This document shows, in pieces, positions 8,642 through 16,742 of a stretch of DNA of 64,000 nucleotides. The notes beneath the pieces were generated by a model, which saw nothing but the letters and a program-made list of their open reading frames with translations, searched no databases and was not told the DNA's origin. Every line of letters begins with the position of its first letter. The first letter of the stretch is position 1. The DNA is from Rhizobium sp. BK316 (lineage in GTDB: Bacteria; Pseudomonadota; Alphaproteobacteria; Rhizobiales; Rhizobiaceae): assembly GCF_014193695.1 (NCBI RefSeq), contig NZ_JACHZR010000001.1:471309-535308 (forward strand), read 5' to 3'. Both the position numbers and the translations under genes were made by a program.

Positions 8642-9685
8642 ATGTCCAACAAAATCAACCTTCAGCGCCGTCATTTCCTCGGTGTTGCTGCCATGACGAT
8701 GGCAGCGGCCGAATTCGGCCTGACCAGCGCCGCCGGTGCCCAGTCGATGCAGGCTGCCGCGCCGACTGTTAAGGCTGGGACACATACTTCGTTTCAGGCG
8801 CTGAAGCAGGTCAAGGCTGGCGTGCTCAACGTTGGCTACGCTGAAACCGGTCCGGCAGACGGCCCGGTTGTGCTTCTGCTGCATGGCTGGCCCTACGACA
8901 TCTACAGCTTTGTCGATGTCGCACCTATCCTTGCCGATGCCGGATATCGCGTCATCATCCCGTATCTACGCGGCTATGGCACGACCGAGTTTCTCTCTGC
9001 AAAGACCCCTCGCAACGGCCAGCAGGCCGCCATCGCGACCGATATGATCGACCTCATGGACGCTCTTGACATCGAGCGCGCCGTTATCGGCGGCTACGAT
9101 TGGGGCGGTCGCACTGCAGATATCATGGCGGCTGTCTGGCCGGAACGCTGCAAGGGCCTGGTCTCCGTCAGCGGCTATCTGATCGGTAGCCAGGAAGCCA
9201 ACAAGAAGCCCCTTCCGCCGCAGGCCGAGCTGTCCTGGTGGTATCAGTTCTATTTCGCCACCGAGCGCGGCCGCGCCGGCTATGAAGCCAACCGGCACGA
9301 TTTCGCCAAGTTGATCTGGAAGCTCGCCTCACCGCAATGGAATTTCGACGATGTGACCTTCGAGCGCTCGGCCAAGGCTTTTGAAAACCCCGACCACGTG
9401 GCCATTACCATCCACAACTACCGCTGGCGGCTTGACCTTGCCAAGGGCGAAAAGAAGTACGATGCGCTGGAAAAGAAGCTCGCCGCCTTCCCAGTCATCA
9501 CCGTGCCGACCATCACCATGGAAGGCGATGCCAATGGCGCCCCGCATCCGGAGCCCTCGGCCTATGCCAAAAAGTTCACCGGAAAATACGAACACCGCAC
9601 CATCACCGGCGGCATTGGGCACAATCTGCCGCAGGAGGCACCGCAGGCTTTCGCCCAGGCCATCCTGGATGTTGATCGCTTCTGA
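8642..9685 (+). CDS. Tat-exported alpha/beta hydrolase, epoxide hydrolase-like
   Basis: A 347-residue alpha/beta hydrolase with a twin-arginine signal (RRHFLG at 9-14, then a hydrophobic stretch and AGAQS), so it is folded in the cytoplasm and exported. HGWP at 81-84 forms the oxyanion region; the nucleophile is Asp153 in GGYDWGG, as in epoxide hydrolases and haloalkane dehalogenases, and the catalytic His is about 327 in GIGHN. The substrate cannot be assigned. A two-component system follows 136 bases downstream, but a strong hairpin lies between, so co-transcription is unlikely. Confidence 0.88.
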   Translation: MSNKINLQRRHFLGVAAMTMAAAEFGLTSAAGAQSMQAAAPTVKAGTHTSFQALKQVKAGVLNVGYAETGPADGPVVLLLHGWPYDIYSFVDVAPILADAGYRVIIPYLRGYGTTEFLSAKTPRNGQQAAIATDMIDLMDALDIERAVIGGYDWGGRTADIMAAVWPERCKGLVSVSGYLIGSQEANKKPLPPQAELSWWYQFYFATERGRAGYEANRHDFAKLIWKLASPQWNFDDVTFERSAKAFENPDHVAITIHNYRWRLDLAKGEKKYDALEKKLAAFPVITVPTITMEGDANGAPHPEPSAYAKKFTGKYEHRTITGGIGHNLPQEAPQAFAQAILDVDRF

Positions 9686-9696
9686 AACCTGCTGTC

Positions 9697-9730
9697 GCTG
9701 CCGCGAACAGAATTCCTGTTTCGCGGCAGC
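9697..9730 (+). terminator. Strong hairpin after the Tat hydrolase gene
   Basis: Arms GCTGCCGCGAACAG (9697-9710) and CTGTTTCGCGGCAGC (9716-9730) pair along 14 positions with one bulged base and a 5-base loop. It begins 11 bases after the stop codon. The T-run is poor, so it may slow decay or terminate weakly. Confidence 0.55.
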
Positions 9731-9821
9731 CAATTCAGAGTCAAAAAGGGGACAGCGAGTCTGTTCCCGGGAGCAGCGGGCCTGCTTTGCACCGACCGAT
9801 AGAGGATCCGAAAGTCTAGAG

Positions 9822-10562
9822 ATGGAGCATGTCGACCATATCCTGATCGTCGATGACGATCGTGAAATCCGAGAGCTGGTTTCGAGCTATCTGACGAAGA
9901 ACGGTCTCCGCACGAGTGTTGCTGCCGATGGCCGCCAGATGCGCAGCTTTCTCGAGGCCAATACGGTCGACCTCATCGTGCTCGATGTCATGATGCCCGG
10001 CGATGACGGGCTTGTACTCTGCCGTGAGCTGCGCGCCGGAAAACACAAGGCGACACCGATCCTGATGCTGACGGCCCGCAGCGACGAGATGGACCGTATT
10101 ATCGGGCTCGAAATGGGCGCCGACGACTATCTGCCGAAACCCTTTGCCGCCCGCGAACTTCTGGCGCGCATCAAGGCCGTCTTGCGCCGCGCTCGTGCCC
10201 TGCCGCCGAACCTGCAGATATCCGAGGCCGGGCAGTGGCTGCGCTTCGGCGACTGGCGCCTCGATACGGTCGGCAGGCACCTCCTCGATAAGGAGGGAAC
10301 CGAAATTGCGCTCAGTGGAGCGGAATACCGCCTGCTGCGCGTGTTCATCGACCATCCGCAGCGGGTGCTCAACCGCGACCAGCTTCTGAACCTGACGCAG
10401 GGCCGTGATGCGGAACTCTTCGACCGCTCGATAGACCTTTTGGTCAGCCGCGTGCGCCAGCGGTTGGGGGATGATGCCCGCGAGCCGACCTATATCAAGA
10501 CGGTGCGCAGCGAAGGTTACGTCTTTTCCGTTCCGGTCGAGATTGAAGAGGCCAGGTCATGA
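9822..10562 (+). CDS. OmpR-family response regulator
   Basis: A 246-residue response regulator: receiver domain at about 5-118 with acidic pocket Asp11-Asp13, phospho-acceptor Asp55 in VLDVMMPG and the conserved Lys in PKPF near 106; winged-helix DNA-binding domain at about 140-240 (GAEYRLLRVF, and VSRVRQRLG in the recognition helix). The reading frame stays open far upstream into the hydrolase gene, but homology begins at this ATG (MEHVDHILIVDDD). It overlaps the sensor kinase by 4 bases (ATGA), so the two are translationally coupled. The signal is unknown. Confidence 0.92.
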   Translation: MEHVDHILIVDDDREIRELVSSYLTKNGLRTSVAADGRQMRSFLEANTVDLIVLDVMMPGDDGLVLCRELRAGKHKATPILMLTARSDEMDRIIGLEMGADDYLPKPFAARELLARIKAVLRRARALPPNLQISEAGQWLRFGDWRLDTVGRHLLDKEGTEIALSGAEYRLLRVFIDHPQRVLNRDQLLNLTQGRDAELFDRSIDLLVSRVRQRLGDDAREPTYIKTVRSEGYVFSVPVEIEEARS

Positions 10563-11884
10563 GCGTGGGTGCTGCCCTTCGTTCCGGTTTTTGGCCGAAC
10601 ACCCTCAGGGCTCGGCTTTTCCTCATCCTGCTATTGGGTCTGGCTATTGCCTATGGCCTGTCATTCACCGTACTCTTCGTCGAGCGCTCCATGTCCGCCA
10701 AGGCCGTCATGCTTGGTACGCTGGAAAGTGACGTCGCGACCTCGATTGCTGTTCTCGACCGTCTGCCGGCAGACCAGCGAGCCGGCTTGCTCGACCGCTT
10801 GAGCCGTGGCAATTATCGCTTCGTACTCGGACCAGGTCTTCCCGGCGTGCCCGACAATTCCAGCAAGGGCAGGGAAATCGGCAGCAGGATCGAAGAAGCG
10901 ATCGGCGGCGCCTATCCGATCCGAATGGAATCCATTCCCGGCGATATCAGCCGGTTGCAGGCGCATTTGACGCTGAGCGACGGAAGCCCCCTGACGATCG
11001 ACATCACGCCGCGACCTCCCATGCCGATTGCGGCATGGCTGCCCTATGTACTCGCCATACAGATGGTGCTGCTCGTGCTTTGCACATGGTTTGCCGTCCG
11101 TCAGGCGATCCGTCCGCTCGGCGCGCTAGCTGCCGCGGCCGATGCGCTCGATCCCAACAAGAAAGGGCCGCCGCTCAGCGAGCACGGCCCGAGCGAGGTT
11201 GCGCATGCGGCGCGCGCCTTCAACGCCATGCGGGAACGAATTGCGCATTATCTCGAGGAGCGCGTGCAGATCCTGGCGGCTATTTCCCATGACCTGCAGA
11301 CGCCGATCACCCGCATGCGCCTGCGCGCCGATATGGCCGACGATTCCCCCGAGAAGGACAAGCTGGTGCGTGATCTCGGCGAGATCGAGCGGCTGGTGCA
11401 GGACGGGATTGCCTATGCCCGCAGCGCCCATGGCAATGGCGAGAAGTTTTCGCGCATCGACCTGTCATCCTTCATCGACAGCATCGCCTATGATTATCAG
11501 GACATGGATAAAGCCGTCGCCGTTATAGGCCTCGTGCAGGGTGTCGCATCGACAAAACCCCATGCGCTTCGACGCATTCTGACGAACTTCATCGACAATG
11601 CTCTGAAATTTGCCGGTGCCGCCGAAATCGGTGTCGAGCGGAAAGACGAGGGGGCTATCGCCATCACGGTGATGGATCGTGGCCCGGGCATTCCGGATGC
11701 CATGCTCGAAGCCGCCATGCAGCCGTTCTTCCGGCTGGAGCAGTCGCGCAACCGCGAGACCGGCGGCACCGGGCTCGGCCTTGCCATCGCTCAGCAGCTG
11801 GCCACAGCGATCGGCGGATCGGTGCGGCTCTATAATCGCGAAGGTGGCGGGCTGGCGGCCGAAATCATCATCCGCGCCAACTGA
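10559..11884 (+). CDS. Sensor histidine kinase
   Basis: A 441-residue membrane histidine kinase paired with the preceding regulator. The first membrane segment is at about 19-41, a periplasmic sensor loop of about 115 residues follows, and the second segment is at about 159-181. HAMP spans about 180-232, the phospho-accepting His244 is in ISHDLQTPITR, the N-box is NFIDNALKF, the G1 box DRGPGIP and the G2 box GTGLGLAI. All catalytic boxes are intact. The EnvZ-like layout suggests response to an envelope or osmotic signal, which is inference only. Confidence 0.92.
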   Translation: MSVGAALRSGFWPNTLRARLFLILLLGLAIAYGLSFTVLFVERSMSAKAVMLGTLESDVATSIAVLDRLPADQRAGLLDRLSRGNYRFVLGPGLPGVPDNSSKGREIGSRIEEAIGGAYPIRMESIPGDISRLQAHLTLSDGSPLTIDITPRPPMPIAAWLPYVLAIQMVLLVLCTWFAVRQAIRPLGALAAAADALDPNKKGPPLSEHGPSEVAHAARAFNAMRERIAHYLEERVQILAAISHDLQTPITRMRLRADMADDSPEKDKLVRDLGEIERLVQDGIAYARSAHGNGEKFSRIDLSSFIDSIAYDYQDMDKAVAVIGLVQGVASTKPHALRRILTNFIDNALKFAGAAEIGVERKDEGAIAITVMDRGPGIPDAMLEAAMQPFFRLEQSRNRETGGTGLGLAIAQQLATAIGGSVRLYNREGGGLAAEIIIRAN

Positions 11885-12043
11885 GCTTTTTCACTGATTT
11901 GTATATGAAAATGTCTGGATCGGCCGGTGCTACGCTTTGATACATTTCGGCCGATTTGAGAAACATACGGGATACGTCAGATCGTCAAAACCACTCCGTC
12001 ACCAGATGTCGCGAGCAGCGACAGGAAACGAAGGAGTGCTCAC

Positions 12044-12460
12044 ATGACGACGATTGAAAAGGTTCTCTACACCGGTAAGACCCATACCACGGGCGGCCGC
12101 GACGGTTCGGCCCGCAGCAGCGATGCGCAGCTCGACATCAAGCTTTCGCCTCCGGGCAGCGCCCAGGCCGGCACCAATCCCGAACAGCTCTTCGCAGCCG
12201 GCTGGTCGGCCTGCTTCATCGGCGCGATGGGCCTGGCCGCCGGCAAGCGCAAGCTAAGGCTCCCCGCTGATACTGCTGTCGATGCCGAAGTCGATCTCGG
12301 TATGACCGGCGACGCCTATTTCCTGCAGGCGCGCCTGAACATCAGCCTGCCGGGTCTGGAACCGGAAGTGGCCCGCGCCCTCGTCGAGGAAGCCCACCAG
12401 ACCTGCCCTTATTCGAAGGCAACCCGCGGCAACATCGATGTCGAGCTGAACCTTGTCTAA
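12044..12460 (+). CDS. ohr: Organic hydroperoxide resistance protein, Ohr/OsmC family
   Basis: A 138-residue thiol peroxidase that reduces organic hydroperoxides. The two catalytic cysteines are present: Cys57 in GWSACFIGA and Cys121 in HQTCPYSKATRGN, the motif typical of Ohr rather than OsmC. A clear AAGGAG ribosome site precedes the ATG. No ohrR-type MarR regulator gene is next to it; the gene stands alone after the two-component pair. Confidence 0.92.
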   Translation: MTTIEKVLYTGKTHTTGGRDGSARSSDAQLDIKLSPPGSAQAGTNPEQLFAAGWSACFIGAMGLAAGKRKLRLPADTAVDAEVDLGMTGDAYFLQARLNISLPGLEPEVARALVEEAHQTCPYSKATRGNIDVELNLV

Positions 12461-12511
12461 ATATTCCGGATACGAACTGGGTGCGGCTTGGCTGCGTCCA
12501 CGGAGGTTTCG

Positions 12512-12646
12512 ATGAAGAGGATCATCATCTGTATTCTGGCCGTAACCGTTTTTGCAGCACCTTGCATCTACGACGTGTTCTCTAACGAACCATCGCCTTT
12601 GCTTGGTTTGCTTGCCGCAGCCGCTGTTGCGCCCGGATCCTTATAA
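12512..12646 (+). CDS. Small hydrophobic peptide, 44 residues
   Basis: A short open frame with a strong GGAGG site seven bases before its ATG. The product starts MKRIIICILAVTVFAAP, which resembles a signal peptide or single membrane segment, then has a short polar stretch and an alanine-rich tail. It is followed by a terminator-like hairpin. No family is recognised. The ribosome site, signal-like N-terminus and downstream hairpin together support a real gene, but the evidence is modest. Confidence 0.45.
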   Translation: MKRIIICILAVTVFAAPCIYDVFSNEPSPLLGLLAAAAVAPGSL

Positions 12647-12680
12647 TCATCGCGATTTCATGTCGCGAAAGGCAAACAGA

Positions 12681-12710
12681 CAAGGCGCCCTCCGAAAGAC
12701 GGGTGCCTTG
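12681..12710. terminator. Terminator between convergent genes
   Basis: Arms CAAGGCGCCC and GGGTGCCTTG pair over 10 positions with one G-T pair and a 10-base loop, followed by TTACTT. It sits between the small peptide gene and the convergent protease gene and could serve both. Confidence 0.6.
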
Positions 12711-12754
12711 TTACTTGAATGGCTGATTTCCAGGCACGCTCATCACGTGACCAG

Positions 12755-13714
12755 CTAATTCGCCCGTTTCGTTGGACGGACGGTGCGCTGTTCGATCCGG
12801 CCAGCGACGGAAAAAATCAGCACATCGACTTCGGCGTCGATTGTTGTTCCATCCAAAAGCCGGACGACGTCGTCTATTCCCGACACCGGCTGACCGCCGA
12901 TTGCGAGCAGGTAGTCACCTTCGCGAAGGCCGGCCCTTGCGGCGGGGCCGCCGTCTTCGACACGGCGCAGGCGCACCGTCGTCCGCTGCGGAACGCCCGC
13001 TTCAAGCGCAATGCGCCGATGCAGATCGACCGTATCGGCCGCAATGCCGATATATCCGCGCCTGACTTCTCCGAAGCGCAGAATGTCCGATACCACGTGC
13101 TTGGCGGTATTCGATGCAACGGCAAAAGCAATGCTTTGCGCACCCTGGATGACGGCGGTGTTGACGCCGATTACCTCGCCCAGGGAAGAAACCAGCGGGC
13201 CACCCGAATTTCCGGGGTTAAGGGCAGCGTCGGTCTGGATGATATCCTCCATCAAGCGTCCGCTGGCTGCTCGCATCGAACGCCCGAGCGCAGAAACGAC
13301 GCCGGCCGTGACAGTCCATTCGAAGCCGAGCGGATTGCCGATGGCGATCGCGATGTGTCCGCGCTTCAGCTTTTTGGAATCTGCAAGCTGCGCCCAGGCT
13401 CCGGACCAATCATTGGCCCTGATAAGAGCGAGGTCGGTGTCTTCATCCCGGCCGAGGACCCTGCCTTCGACAACCGTACCCTCGGGCGTCTTGATGGTGA
13501 CGGCTTTTGCATCGCCGACCACGTGGTTGTTGGTGACGACGAGACCATCAGGAGAGATGGCGAAGCCAGAACCGTGGCCGGCCCGTCCACCGACGCGTTC
13601 GATCCGGCTGACAGCCGGGCCGACCGTGTCGACGGCATTTGACACCGTTTCAGAATAGGCATCCAGCAGTCCGGCATCTGATGACGGCTGAATGTCACGA
13701 TCAATGAATCCCAT
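12755..13714 (-). CDS. HtrA/DegP-like trypsin-type serine protease with PDZ domain
   Basis: A 319-residue S1C protease. Counting from the longest open frame (start 13801) the triad is His93 in TNNHVV, Asp123 in EDTDLALI and Ser199 in NPGNSGGPL; subtract 29 for the start used here. One PDZ domain follows in the C-terminal third (RRGYIGI to VDVLIFSV). The start at 13714 has a GGAGAAG ribosome site at good spacing, while the longer form lacks one. Neither form shows a signal peptide or membrane anchor, unlike DegP, so it may be cytoplasmic. It is a single gene, convergent with the small peptide. Confidence 0.88.
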   Translation of the reverse strand: MGFIDRDIQPSSDAGLLDAYSETVSNAVDTVGPAVSRIERVGGRAGHGSGFAISPDGLVVTNNHVVGDAKAVTIKTPEGTVVEGRVLGRDEDTDLALIRANDWSGAWAQLADSKKLKRGHIAIAIGNPLGFEWTVTAGVVSALGRSMRAASGRLMEDIIQTDAALNPGNSGGPLVSSLGEVIGVNTAVIQGAQSIAFAVASNTAKHVVSDILRFGEVRRGYIGIAADTVDLHRRIALEAGVPQRTTVRLRRVEDGGPAARAGLREGDYLLAIGGQPVSGIDDVVRLLDGTTIDAEVDVLIFSVAGRIEQRTVRPTKRAN

Positions 13715-13878
13715 GAAATCTTCTCCGACGCGTGAGGCGTCGACGTTGAGGTCCGGCAGCGACTGCTGATGGCAAAGGGCTGTCGTTCGACAGGTGAACA
13801 ATAGAGATATCAGGTGAGGCTTGCGGGCTTGTCTTTCAAGAGATGCGCCGCAAGCTCCGCAAAACGCGATGAGCGCCT

Positions 13879-15063
13879 TCAGTATGCGATCGCGTATGGT
13901 GCCGGGAATCCCGGAACCGTTCCATCTGAGTAGACCAGTTTTCCGCGGCAGAAGGTTGCCCTCAGCCGTGGCAGACGACCGCGTTCAGCGATGACAAGAT
14001 CGGCACGCAGGCCAACTTCGATCGCGCCGCGATCTGTAAGCCCTAGCGCCATCGCCGGGTTAGCGCTGACGAGCGCTACAGACGCCGGCAGCCCGCCCGA
14101 TCCAGCTTCTGCAAGCGCGATGGCGGCCGGCAGCATGGTGGCGGGGTGGTAATCGCTCGCCAGAATGTCGAGGACGCCGTACTCGTAGGCCTCTCGGGCA
14201 GAGAGATTTCCCGAATAGGACAGGCCGCGAAGCGCGTTCGGCGCCCCCATGGCTGTTGCCAGTCCGAGTTTGCGGGCTTCCTGCGCCGCCGCCATCGTCA
14301 CTGGAAATTCGCTGATGCGTGCACCCAGTCCCTCGACGATCGCAACTTTTTCGATGCTGTCATCGTCGTGGGAGGCGATAATGACGCTGTGATCGCGCGC
14401 GGTGGCAGCAATTCCCTCCAGATTGTCGACCGCATCATTGTTTTGGGTCCGGTATTCGATGCGCTCCCGCACGCGACGGGCAGCCTGTTCAAGCGTGATT
14501 TTGTTGTTGCGGGCAATCGTCTCGATATGCCGCTCGACATCGCGATACTGGCCCTGTCCTGGCGTGTGGTCCATCAGCGACAGGAGGTCGAGGGCGCCGG
14601 CCCGCAGCAGATCTTCGATCACGGCGCGGGCATGGGTGAAGGTGATTTCGAAGCGCGCATGGACCCTGTGGTCGACAAGAAGATCACTTTTTCGGAGATG
14701 AATCAGGGTCTGGATAATCGAACGCGAATGTTCTTCCGAGCGGACGTTGCCGTAGCCGTGGTTCCCGTGGAAGGAAAGCGCCGCAAAGGCGGTGGTGATG
14801 CCATTGCCGGCGAGTTTCTTGTCGAGTTCGAAGAGGCCGAGCTCCAAAGGAAAGCGCACATTCAGACGCGGCTCGATCTCGCGCTCGACCATGTCTCCAT
14901 GCATGTCGATGAAGCCGGGAAGCAGCAGCCTGCCGTCGCCGTCGATGTCGGCGGAGGCCGCTGGCTGTTCCCTGATTTCTGCGATGATGCCGCCTTCGAT
15001 CCTGACTGCGCCGCGAGGTATAACCCTATCGCGCAGCACGACTTCGAAATCACTTAGCCACAT
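13879..15063 (-). CDS. phnM: PhnM-like alpha-D-ribose 1-methylphosphonate 5-triphosphate diphosphatase
   Basis: An amidohydrolase-fold enzyme of about 394 residues. PhnM removes pyrophosphate from the ribose triphosphate intermediate of the carbon-phosphorus lyase route. The metal-binding motif PGFIDMHGDMVEREI is near residues 49-63, then SLMDHTPGQGQYRD, ASHDDD and ASDYHPATM, all typical of PhnM. The ATG at 15063 is preferred because GGAG lies six bases before it and it aligns with the family N-terminus; an ATG 12 bases upstream is possible. No other phn gene is in the window, so the rest of the pathway must be elsewhere or the substrate differs. A palindrome lies about 205 bases upstream. 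Confidence 0.87.
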   Translation of the reverse strand: MWLSDFEVVLRDRVIPRGAVRIEGGIIAEIREQPAASADIDGDGRLLLPGFIDMHGDMVEREIEPRLNVRFPLELGLFELDKKLAGNGITTAFAALSFHGNHGYGNVRSEEHSRSIIQTLIHLRKSDLLVDHRVHARFEITFTHARAVIEDLLRAGALDLLSLMDHTPGQGQYRDVERHIETIARNNKITLEQAARRVRERIEYRTQNNDAVDNLEGIAATARDHSVIIASHDDDSIEKVAIVEGLGARISEFPVTMAAAQEARKLGLATAMGAPNALRGLSYSGNLSAREAYEYGVLDILASDYHPATMLPAAIALAEAGSGGLPASVALVSANPAMALGLTDRGAIEVGLRADLVIAERGRLPRLRATFCRGKLVYSDGTVPGFPAPYAIAY

Positions 15064-15500
15064 TCTCCGCTCCATCCATCCTAGATCTGTCGGATCTGCC
15101 GATGCGACGACCTAGCCTGTTACGCTGCTGCGATGACGAAACATGTCAGCAAGATCATTGATCCGCAGGCGCCTCGTCGAAAACGACCGGCTACCGGCAA
15201 GCGCTTTCGTCTAATCGAGTGCCGCATAGGGTGCAGGAGATGCAGGGGCAGTTTCTACCGCTCTCTAGGAAATGTCAGATTAGTGACTGTCATGTCACCA
15301 TCTGACATTTCCCACGTGATCAATAAAAAACCTATGCAGATTATGCATCCTATGCAGGTCAGAGTGGACCATCCATGACCGCTAACGTGCGCTCCTTCTG
15401 CGGGCTGTTATTGCGGATGTCGGCTCAGTTTGACGTGGCTGCAAGTCGCGGCGGCTGTGACCGGCACGAACAGGCTTTTCGCACGTCTGCGCAATGGAAC
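15064..15500. other. Intergenic region upstream of phnM
   Basis: About 440 bases between the phnM start and the end of the M24 peptidase gene. It must hold the phnM promoter. A perfect palindrome is listed separately. An 81-codon open frame at 15133-15378 has no ribosome site and no recognisable product. Confidence 0.5.
15268..15312. promoter_or_regulatory. Nested inverted repeat upstream of phnM
   Basis: Outer arms GGAAATGTCAGAT and ATCTGACATTTCC are 13 bp and perfect; an inner pair GTGAC/GTCAC lies within, offset by one base. The TGTCA unit, also found in PhoB-type half-sites, occurs three times on the plus strand, but not in the 11-base spacing of a classic Pho box. No T-run follows, so an operator or a small repeat element is likelier than a terminator. 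Confidence 0.5.
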
Positions 15501-16646
15501 TCAGACCGCGTAGGGATTTGCAGCCGGAGTCGTGAACCAATGCGCGCCGTCTTCTGCCATATAGATGTGATCTTCGAGGCGAATGCCGAATCTGCTGGGG
15601 AAGACAATCATCGGCTCGTTCGAGAAGCACATGCCCGATGCCAGCGGCGTTCCGTTGCCTCGAACGATATAGGGCGCTTCGTGGATTTCGAGGCCGAGAC
15701 CATGACCGGCGCGATGCGGCAGGCCGGGCAGGCGGTAGTCAGGGCCGAGGCCATGGCGCGCGAAACTGTCGCGGGCAGCCGCATCCAGGCTTTCGCAGGG
15801 TGCGCCGAGTTTTGCCGCATCGAAAGCGACCTGCTGGCCTTCGCGCTCGATCGCCCAGGCGCGTTCGAATTCGCCATTGCCTTCGTCGAGCATATAGGTG
15901 CGCGTCAGATCCGAATGATAGCCGTCGAGGCGGCAGCCGGTGTCGACGAGAATGACATCGCCCGACTTCAGGATCTGTTCACCATCTGCACCATGCGGCA
16001 GCGCGGTTGCCTCACCGAAGGAGACGATGCAGAAGGTCGACCCGCCGTCGGCGCCTGCCGCCCGATGCTGCTGATCGATGAAGCGAACCACCTCCGAAGC
16101 CGCGGTGCCGGGTGCGAGCGTATCGCGGACCTTGCGGTGAATATCCAGCGTGATGCCCATCGCATGCTGGATGAGCGCGATTTCCGCCGGCGATTTGATG
16201 GCACGCAGCGCGCGGATGAGAGGTCCGCCGTCGATGAGACGCGCAGCGCCCATCTGTTCGGTGAAGGCATGGTAGAAGGCAAGCGGCAGTGCGTCGTCGA
16301 GGGCGAGTTTGCCTGTTGGCCCGGCTAGCCGCGAGACGAGCGCCGCCGGGCTTTCCTCTTCTTCCCAGACGGCGATCTCACCCGGCAGATGCGGGAGCAT
16401 TTCGACACGGCTGCGCTCGAAACCGGGCACGATATAAATCAGCTTATCGTCAGTCATGAGCGCGCCGAGCAGGCGTTCGCTCAGGTGCCAGACGAGGCCG
16501 GTGAAATAGCGTAAGCTCTCAGTCGGGCCGAGCAAGGTGGCAGCGATGCCTTGCGCCTGCATGCGTTCGCGCAGGCGCGACAGGCGGCTCTGCCTTTCTT
16601 CATCTGTGATGGCTGCGACGGGATGGGACCAGGCTTGGAGAGACAC
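15501..16646 (-). CDS. M24 family metallopeptidase, Xaa-Pro aminopeptidase-like
   Basis: A 381-residue pita-bread-fold peptidase that likely removes N-terminal residues before proline or splits Xaa-Pro dipeptides. The N-terminal creatinase-like domain spans about 18-150 and the catalytic domain about 155-375. All five metal ligands are visible: Asp235 (VDTG), Asp246 (SDLTR), His315 (AGHGLG), Glu344 (SNEPM) and Glu358 (RLEDH). It is divergent from an S33 proline-iminopeptidase-like gene, which suggests a shared role in peptide use. No signal peptide, so cytoplasmic. Confidence 0.9.
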   Translation of the reverse strand: MSLQAWSHPVAAITDEERQSRLSRLRERMQAQGIAATLLGPTESLRYFTGLVWHLSERLLGALMTDDKLIYIVPGFERSRVEMLPHLPGEIAVWEEEESPAALVSRLAGPTGKLALDDALPLAFYHAFTEQMGAARLIDGGPLIRALRAIKSPAEIALIQHAMGITLDIHRKVRDTLAPGTAASEVVRFIDQQHRAAGADGGSTFCIVSFGEATALPHGADGEQILKSGDVILVDTGCRLDGYHSDLTRTYMLDEGNGEFERAWAIEREGQQVAFDAAKLGAPCESLDAAARDSFARHGLGPDYRLPGLPHRAGHGLGLEIHEAPYIVRGNGTPLASGMCFSNEPMIVFPSRFGIRLEDHIYMAEDGAHWFTTPAANPYAV

Positions 16647-16742
16647 GCTATATATCCGTGATTTTTGCCGAAATTAGATGCTTGATTCCAGCATAGGGCA
16701 ATTGTAGGCACTGTGTCGACAAACAATCTACAGGATTTGACC

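Noticed and set aside
9381..9821. Possible 147-residue N-terminal extension of the response regulator
   Set aside because: It runs through the end of the hydrolase gene in another frame and across a hairpin; receiver-domain similarity starts at 9822.
15133..15378. 81-codon open frame before phnM
   Set aside because: No ribosome site, no recognisable domain, and it contains the palindrome; treated as non-coding.
15375..16328. Long open frame of 317 codons on the plus strand
   Set aside because: It lies opposite the M24 peptidase, whose five metal ligands are all present; the plus-strand product has no family features. GC-rich DNA gives such mirror frames.
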